This document shows positions 44,601-53,600 of a stretch of 64,000 nt of DNA, piece after piece. This stretch comes from Tamarix chinensis. Its lineage: Eukaryota; Streptophyta; Magnoliopsida; Caryophyllales; Tamaricaceae. The position numbers and the translations under genes are program-made. The stretch's first letter is position 1. Each line of letters starts with the position of its first letter. The notes beneath the pieces are model-generated. The model was given only the letters and a program-made list of their open reading frames with translations, was not told the DNA's origin and did no database searches. The stretch is taken from positions 60,013,701 to 60,077,700 of the forward strand of contig CM060181.1 of NCBI GenBank assembly GCA_030549775.1. The letters are read 5' to 3'.

Positions 44601-47600
44601 TCATCATTGAGTTCTTACTTGGAATTAAGCTTCAGCATTCAGCATGTAAATTGCATTTTGCCCCCAGATTTCTTGGCAATATTGATTGGCTACTTTTCCT
44701 TGCCTGATTGGAACTCCAATGATTCTAGTCTCCAGGTTACTCACAATCAAGACCATATGGATATGCAGAATGAAGATGGGATTGTATATAAATTTGAAAT
44801 ATTGGACTGCAGTATGATGTCTCCTTCAGAAAGTAGCGAGAAATGCTTTCTAAAGCTTGAAGCTCAGCAGCTTTATGTTAGTTTCATTGAAAATGATGCT
44901 TCACAAAATGCGTTTAGTGGTGTTTTTTCTGAAAGCTTGGTTCAGGGCAAGATAATCGCAGATAGAACAAACTCTCTGAATATATTTGGACGTGATTTAT
45001 GTCTCTCACTGTCTATGTTTGATGATCAAGCTGAGTATCAGAATTGCAGTTTAATTGAATCTTTTAGTGTTGATTTGTGGATGAGAATGCCATTTGAGCA
45101 TCAATCTTCTGATTGGAACTCCACCTTTCCAACATTTGTTATGGCCCGGATTCTGAGTTGTGAAGTGGTGGCTGCAGGTAGTATCAAATCTGTTTCATCT
45201 AATAGTTTCAACTAGTTTCTCTGTGTCCATCCTACAGTTTGTCCTCTTTCTTGCTTTATAATCTGACATCCTTCAGTATCTGTCTTGATAATTCTGGCAG
45301 ATGACTACTTTGATTCTGGATTTGAGGCATTGTTGGATGTAGTAGATCAATATTCTATGGTGGAGAAGGAATCTAAATGTTACTCTGATGATGTTGCCCA
45401 GTTCTTCGCGTTAAAGAACTCCTTAATGAAAGGACCAAGCGGTCAAGCTGATGTATCAAGCAATCGACTGACAGAAATCAAATGTTGTGTGCAGTCACTC
45501 TCTATCAGGCTGTGTCATGGTAGAAGAAATTTAGATACCCAAAAAATGATTGCTAGAATTGACACAGAATTCATATTATCTGCATCTTTGAAATGTGACG
45601 TTATCTTAGCCTTGAATGTTCATTTCTCATCCCTAGAATTGTCTTCATTGCTCACCTCTGCTGCATTAGCTAAATGCTCTGCAGAGAGCTCAGTATTGTC
45701 TGTCCTTGACATACACCTCTCGACAACCAAGCAGGGAAAAATCATGCTGCTTATTGTGGTGCCTTCTTTGGATATATGGTTGTATTTTTTTGAATGGAAC
45801 ATGGTTATTAACCTTTTAACTTCCTTCTTTCAGCCATCCCCCCAAAAAATTGTTGTGGATTCTGTACATTCTTCTTGTGAAACTTGTTCTGAGTCTGAAA
45901 ACTTGGATTCTGTACATCCTGTTACTCTCTGTATGAGGTCAGAAAGCATCAGTATATCGATCCATTTTCCTGTCAGTGTCAGTGAAGAGTTAGATAATAC
46001 AGTAGAGAAGTTTGATATTGACAGGGAAACAGCTTTCAAATTTCCTAATATTTTTGAAGCAAAAGACCACAAGTTCATCACAGTTGTTCTGCACAGTAGA
46101 GATAGTGAGCTTGTAGTGAATGGAAGGGATATGAAACTGAGGTCCATCTTTGATAAAGCAACTGGATCACTGAGAGTGTATGATAGCGACATCATTCAAT
46201 CATGCCCTCTCTTCCAACTTTTTAAACTACACGCAGAAGCTGACATTTTCCACAATAAGTTGGATCAAATGTATGTCAAAACTAGCATTTCTTGTGAAAC
46301 ATTCGATGTTCGGGCATCTCATCAGCTACTTTACTTCTGCCTTGGTGTAGAATTTGGAAATTACAAGGCAGATTCTTCTAAATTTATTTTTGATGGTGTG
46401 CAATTGAACATACAATTAAAGAAGGTCTCTCTGCTTCTCACTGATGGAAAGGTATGCTCTTTTTTTTTTTTTTTGGTTATTATGCATTCTGAGTTAATGA
46501 TTATCTGTCAAGTCTGTGAACTTTTGTATCCTTAAGCTAGAAGGGATCTATATTTCTACATATTCTTTAGTGTCATCTATTCAGTATTTTTTGTCTATAT
46601 TTCTTGTGCGATGTTATAGATTTCCTCTAGTGTTCCAGCTTTGGCTGCATAATGTCCATATCTTTCATGCCCAACTTCATCATGTAAGTATTCCACAGTC
46701 AATACTGCTGTAGGAGACAAACTGATACAAAAAACATGGGCTTGGCTCCCATAGTGTTTGTTATATATGAATTATAAAGAAATAAGAAGGGGGAAAAATC
46801 AGGTGGATGGTCATAGAGTAACTACATACTTTTTGCACCATAGGCGATAATTTCTTACTTGAACTCTATTCTTTGGGTGGGGGAAGTGCTTGTTGTTGTC
46901 TTGCAAAGAGATTTGAAGCTAACAAAGTTATTATGTCATTCTATTACAAGATGATTGCCTTTCTTTACATGGTTTTCCTATTAATAGAATGCCTATCTTT
47001 TATAACGAGAAGGGTGGTATTGAGGCTAGACACTAATAGCCTTAGGGCTCGACAACTTGCCTTGGGCCATAAGTTATTTAGCATATAAGTTTTTAGTTAT
47101 TTTTAAGAGATATGAAGCATCATGCAATAAAATTGCAGTCACGATTGCAGCTATGGTCGCGGTTTTAGAACGTTGCGAATGATAAATTATGTATTGCGGT
47201 TGTTGCGGCGTCAATTTTTATTTTTATTTCATAGTATGTTCTAATTTTTATGTATTGGACAGTTAAATATAATTATTCAATAACTATTATTCTACGTTAT
47301 ATTAGAAGCATTTATATGACTTATTATATGTTAAATTGTGTTAATAACACCACATTGATTGTCTAGTAGCTAATTAATAGTAATCAAGTTTTTGATAATA
47401 AATTATTACTATGTCACATTTATACACATTTACAATAAAACTACAACAATTGTTAAATTGCTATCCATTAGTCTAATTGTTAGTATTATACTAAAAAAAC
47501 TAATATTTACATTACTTAACTAATAGTACTTAATTGTTTATCCAAGACAAATATTAATAGTTAACTTAAAAAATAGAGAGAAGGCTAATACGTGGGACTA

Positions 47601-50600
47601 GGATAGAGGAATCAAGTCATAAAGAGGTAAAACTATGCTTTTTTTTTTCTAAATCATGTATCGACAATATATCGAAAAATATGATGAATTTTTGAATTTT
47701 TATCTATTGCATTTCAGCTATGTCATGTACTGGGAAACCTAGAACTCGATAAAAATAGGCCAATTGTGTATATTGTGATTGATATTTTATTCCATGTGAG
47801 GCATATATATATCATTTCATGTACATCTTATGAGATTTGTAGGAATTTGTGATTCTTAATAATGGGCTTAGCTTGTAGCTTGTATCAAATATAAATAGAG
47901 GTATAAATAAGGGCTAAGACCTTATTAATGACATAAGTTGGGAGAATTAGCAAAAGCTAATTCCCTACCTCTCTTCTCTCTCATCCATCGCCTTCCCCCC
48001 TCACTTCACTCTGGTTCGCTTAAACTCTATCCTCGACTCCTTTACATGTGAATTACTTCAACTCAATTAAGCTTAACCTCTGGATAAGTCATCTAATTCC
48101 ATGGGAACTATTGTTGTAGCTAGATCCTCAGATCAGGTTCCTACTAGGTGGTATGTCTATTAAGGGTGGATACCTTCCATTGTGTCATTTGTGCAATGAG
48201 GATTGAAGTTCTTCATTGAGGGATGCCTTTAGTAGTGGAAACGGCAAAATTCTGTCAAATAAATTTATGCCTTTGTGGGTTGTGGCTCTGCTGTTCTATG
48301 GCTCAGATATGCATGGTAATTGTCTTTCTGAGATGCAGATCATCTATAGGTTATGCTTTTGGCTGTAATATTTTCAACCAACGGTTCTCTTGGTTATCTT
48401 TTATGATATCTTCTCTTGCTTCCATTGATCTTGTGGTTTTCACAGTGGAGCTGTAATGGACCATTGATGGAGCTATTTTTGCGGAATTTACTCTTGGAGA
48501 CAAGCATCACACAAAGCAGCATTCATTGTTCACTTTTGAGTGACCTTCTTATCAACTACAATAACATTCAGAAGGTATGAACTTGACCAAAAATGCTCCC
48601 AGTTGATATTAATTTTTCCTCAGCAGCAATTATTTATTTATTTTGTGAAATTTATAGGGTTTATGGGAGCCTTTTGTGGAGCCATGGAAATTTGAAGTTG
48701 GTTTGATCCAGAAGCAGGCCAAGGGTGCTCTCTTGGACAGTGCCATTATGACAGACATAGACATAAAATCAACAGTGCAGCTCAATTTGAATATCACGGA
48801 AGCGTTGATTGAGGCAAGTGTATATCATTCCAGACCATTGCAGCTATCAGATAGTTTTAATGAGTTTTTCTATGAAAGACATTTTTTATGCAATAGCTAA
48901 TTACTGCTTCATGTTATGTTTTCTTAACATAATATGTCATATATCATTTTCATTTCTCACAGGCTCTTGTAAGGGCAGTTAACATGATAAAGGATACCAG
49001 TGGTCTCATGCGAAAGAATGATGTTTCAGACAGACAAAATTTCCAGACTCATCACTCTCCTGAAGACCTATTTGTAAGAAGATATGCTCCGTATATCATT
49101 CACAATATGACCTCCTTGCCTTTGGTCTTCCATGTTTATCAAGGGTTCGTTGCTGGTGAAGATACTGATATCTCAAAATCGAAGTATATTAATGATGTTC
49201 CATCTGGGGCATCTATCCCTATATATGTTGAAGAAACATTTGAAGAACAAGTAGTTAATTTTGGACCATCTCATTCTTCTGATGGACTTAAAAGGAAGCT
49301 GTCAAACACTGCTGGACATCATTACATGACCATCCAGTTTGAGGGGACCTCAGAGCCATCAGAGCCTATATCCATGGATCTTGTTGGTCTGACGTGCTTT
49401 GAGGTGAATTTTTCTGTGGAAAACACCCGAACATATGCAAGCAGTGGGTTTGTTGTTCCAGTTGTGTTTGATGTTTCTGTACAGCGCTACAGTAAGCTCA
49501 TACGATTGTATTCAACTGTAAGTTCAGTCTCAGTCTACATTTATGATAATTGTTTCCTACCTGGTTCTTCTGACTTTCTATTTGCAGGTTATACTGAAGA
49601 ACTCAACTTCCCTGCCCCTTGAGCTACGATTTGACATTCCTTTTGGCATTTCCCCTAAGGTAAATTTATTAAGAATGTCAGTTCAAATGTTTGAGTATCT
49701 AGGTCCTTCTTCTTCTGTTTCTGTTCTTCCAAATGTTTAAAATGTTGCATATACAGATTGTGGATCCAGTATGTCCCTGTGAGGAGTTTCCTCTCCCCTT
49801 GCATTTAGCTGAAGCAGGTAGGATAAGATGGCGCCCAGTTGGTGAGAATTACTTGTGGAGTGAGTCCCATAGTCTTTCAAATATTCTTTCTCAAGAAAGA
49901 AGTGGATTGTCAAGATCTCCTGTTTGCTATCCATCACATCCAAGTAGCGATCCATTTCGATGCTGTCTCTCAGTTCAAAATGTAAGCTTGCCTAGGAGGC
50001 TAAAAAGGAGTTCATCTCAGTATGTTAATGGCACTTTAGAACAGTTGGTCGACATGTACAGTCAAATGCACATTCTGAACAAGCCTGAGTTGAGGTTCAT
50101 TCATCGTGTGATTTTAAGTTCACCATTACTTGTGAGGAACTATCTTCCTGAAGAAGTGTATATTACCATTGAATGCTCTGGAGTTAATCGCAATGCCGTA
50201 CTCTCTGAGGTATATAATTCTACCTCTAGTTCATTATTGCAATACTTATCAACATGGATAGTGATTGACATCGTCGTCTTTTCAGGTGGAAACCTCATTC
50301 TTTCACATTGATTCCTCACATGATTTGGTGATGATGCTCCATATCAATGGGTTCAAATCTGCAGCGACAAGATTCCCACGGGCTGAAACGTTTGCTGCAA
50401 TGGCTAAGTTTAGTGGAACACTTTTGTCATTGACTGAAACGATCAAATTAGATGCTGAATTATCTGAAGGTAATCTTATTCACTACTTGCTTTACGCCCT
50501 TGTTATTTTCTTCTCTTTTGATTGCATTTGTAAATGCTTCTAGGTCCCCTCTATGTCATGGTGGAAAAGGTGATGGATGCTGCTTCTGGATCTCGGGAGC

Positions 50601-53600
50601 TTCATATAGCAGTTCCATTCTTGTTATACAACTGTACAGGTTTTGCTTTTAATATCATAAGCTCTAATCATTGGCTTAAAGGAAATCGCCACACTGTTCC
50701 CTCCTGCTACAATTTGACTGAGCAAGAATTCCACCTGATTGAAAAAGATGGTCTTGGTGTTATATCTTCTGGACAAGGCTCTTATTCTGATCCCTCACAG
50801 TTTACTACCCACAATAATTCATTGTCGAAAAAACGTGTCATCTCATCTCTGACATATGGTTCTTCTGCACACCATTCTCAATCACTGGAGCACTTTCAAG
50901 ATGCTGCTCATAATTCTTGTTTAAAGAATACAGATAGGAATAGCAGCCAAGCGGATATCAAGACATCACATCTTTCTGATAAGCTTTCTCTAAATGCTAA
51001 ACCTTTTATGTATTCACCCGATCCAAACACCCCTGCTAATCAAATTATGGTCAGACTAAGTAGGTGTTTTCCTGAACACAACCTGGAAAATGAACAGAAT
51101 ACTTTGTGGTCAAGCTCATTTTCTCTTGTCGTCCCTGGTACCTCAACTACTGTTTATGTTCCTCTATCATCCAGCAGTTCTGTATCTGTTATATCAGTGA
51201 CTTCAAGTCTTCTGGATGGTCTAACTGGAAGGACAAGGGCCATAAGTTTCCAACCCAGGTAATGATCCCACCAATTCCAGTCATCAGATATTCTGCGTAC
51301 ATGCTCTAAAAGAGACAGAAAGGAGAGAGAGCGTTCTAGAGCCTGAATTTGTTTTGACTAGTGACTAAATTTGTTATATTGATTACAGATATGTGATCAG
51401 TAATGCATGCAACAGAGATTTGTGCTATAAGCAGAAAGGTACAAGCTTTTCTTTTCACTTAGGTGTTGGAGAACATTCTCATCTTCACTGGACGGATACT
51501 CAAAGGTAACTTCCCTCAAGCTTGCCAATGACTAAGCAGTTGGCTTCTGTGATTGTACCATTAGATGCTCACCTAGATAAATGCTTTCAAATGACATTGT
51601 GACAAATATAACATATTATTTGGTTATGGTAACTTTACATGCAATGAATTGTGAATATTCTTTCCTTCTCTATTCACTCATTCTCCTTTCTGTAAGCCTA
51701 TGGAAGCATATAAATTTTTAGCTAAATTCATTAAGTACTCATGCAACTGATTAAGACTTGATTGTTATGCTCTGGTGGCATTAATGGCCATAACTTTAGA
51801 ACTCTTTTTTTCTTGGTTCAACGTTTCATTTAGTTACATTTTCCTACTTCTTGACTCAGATTAAAATGAAAATCGTTTTAGTAGTTTAATTTATCTTAGC
51901 ATTCATTTGTGACGTTACTCGACCCTGCTACAGGGAGTTATTTGTTACCATTCGCTTTGATGAACCTGGATGCCAGTGGTCAGGAAGCTTCAAACCTGAT
52001 CATCTTGGTGATAAGCAAGTGAAAATGCGAAATTATGTTTCTGGTGCATCATATATGATACGTGTTGAGGTGCAGACTGCTGATGTTGTTGTCAAAGATG
52101 AAAGTACTATTCGCAATGCAAGTGGGTACTCAGGGACAAATATTATTATTCTATCAGATGATGATACTGGATTTATCCCATACAGAATTGATAATTTCTC
52201 AAAAGAGGTCAATTATTTCTTTGAATACTCTTCATGAACCTTTTTTTTTTTTTTTGCCTAGTTTTTGTTGTTTCCACTGCCTTCTGTCATGTAACAGTTG
52301 TGGTTTATCTTCCCTTTAATACCACAATGATACTGAGATCAAGTGTTGCACATTTTTTCCAGTCTAAATTTTGGCATGATTCAAGTGAAACATATACATT
52401 GCAACTGTTAAGGTTGAACTTAATAATGATATCAGTAATTGTCTGCTGTCAACTGTCACATCTGGCCTACAAAGCATAGACATGTTCAAGTCAATTCATC
52501 CTTGTTGATCAAATGCCTGTGTCAAATAATGCATTTTTTGGGTTGAAATATGCTCTTTCTTTTTTCCAGTCTTTCCATATTTAAAATTAGTGTATGTATA
52601 TATTCTCTACTGGTCATTTCCCATTATGTTGACATGGTAGAAGATACCTCAATCTTTGTTGCATATATTATCATGCTTTTCTTACATCTTAGTGCTCATA
52701 ATTCGTTGCTTACCTTGTAACATTAGCCTCCTTTTGGTAGCATTTGATGACTTTTTTTCCCCCTATAAAAAAAAAAAAAAATTCCTTTGGTCTACAGGAG
52801 GGGGGCATCTTGTCTTGCAAATTAGTTGTGGGTATTACCCACCTCAATTCTTAATAGGCTCATCAAATTTCAAGTGACAAACTGCTAACATTACCATGAA
52901 CCATATTCGTGTTTTTCTGTTGCACATTGCAGACGTTAAGAGTGTATCAGCAGAAGTGTGAAACGTTAGAGACTATAGTTCAACCGTACACCTCTTGCCC
53001 TTATGCTTGGGATGAGCCCTATAACCCGCATCGACTTATCGTTGAGGTAAACCATCACTTTCCTCCTCTTGTAACCCTCATTCCTTTTTAATATTGCCCT
53101 TTCACTTTAAAATTTTGTCAACGCCCTTATTTTCTCTTACCTGTTCATATTTTGCTCTTCTGGAAGGTGCCTGGAGAACGGATTGTGGGCTCATACACTC
53201 TTGACGATGTCAAGGAATATGCTCCTGTACAATTGCCGTCATCTTCTGAGGTATGCTTAAGTTCATTCTATCCTCAAGGTTAATAATTGAGCATTGCAAC
53301 GTTGATCAGAATCACAAAATTTCTTCATCTTTGATTTTGAGTTGGGTTTAGAACTCTCTTTTCCATGCCTCTTAGCCTTTATTGTAGGCTGCAAAGCTTT
53401 AAGCTTCAATCATACCTTGTGAATAGTTCTAATCAAGTTGTTTCCCTGGTCATTAGAAAGACACAAGGACTTTGCTTTCCTCAATCCATGCAGAAGGTGC
53501 AATCAAGGTGTGGTTCTAGCTCTCCGCATTAGAAGAAGTGGATTTGTGCCCTTTTTTTGTCTTTTGCTGCATGACTATGTTTCTGATGCAGGTGCTCAGT

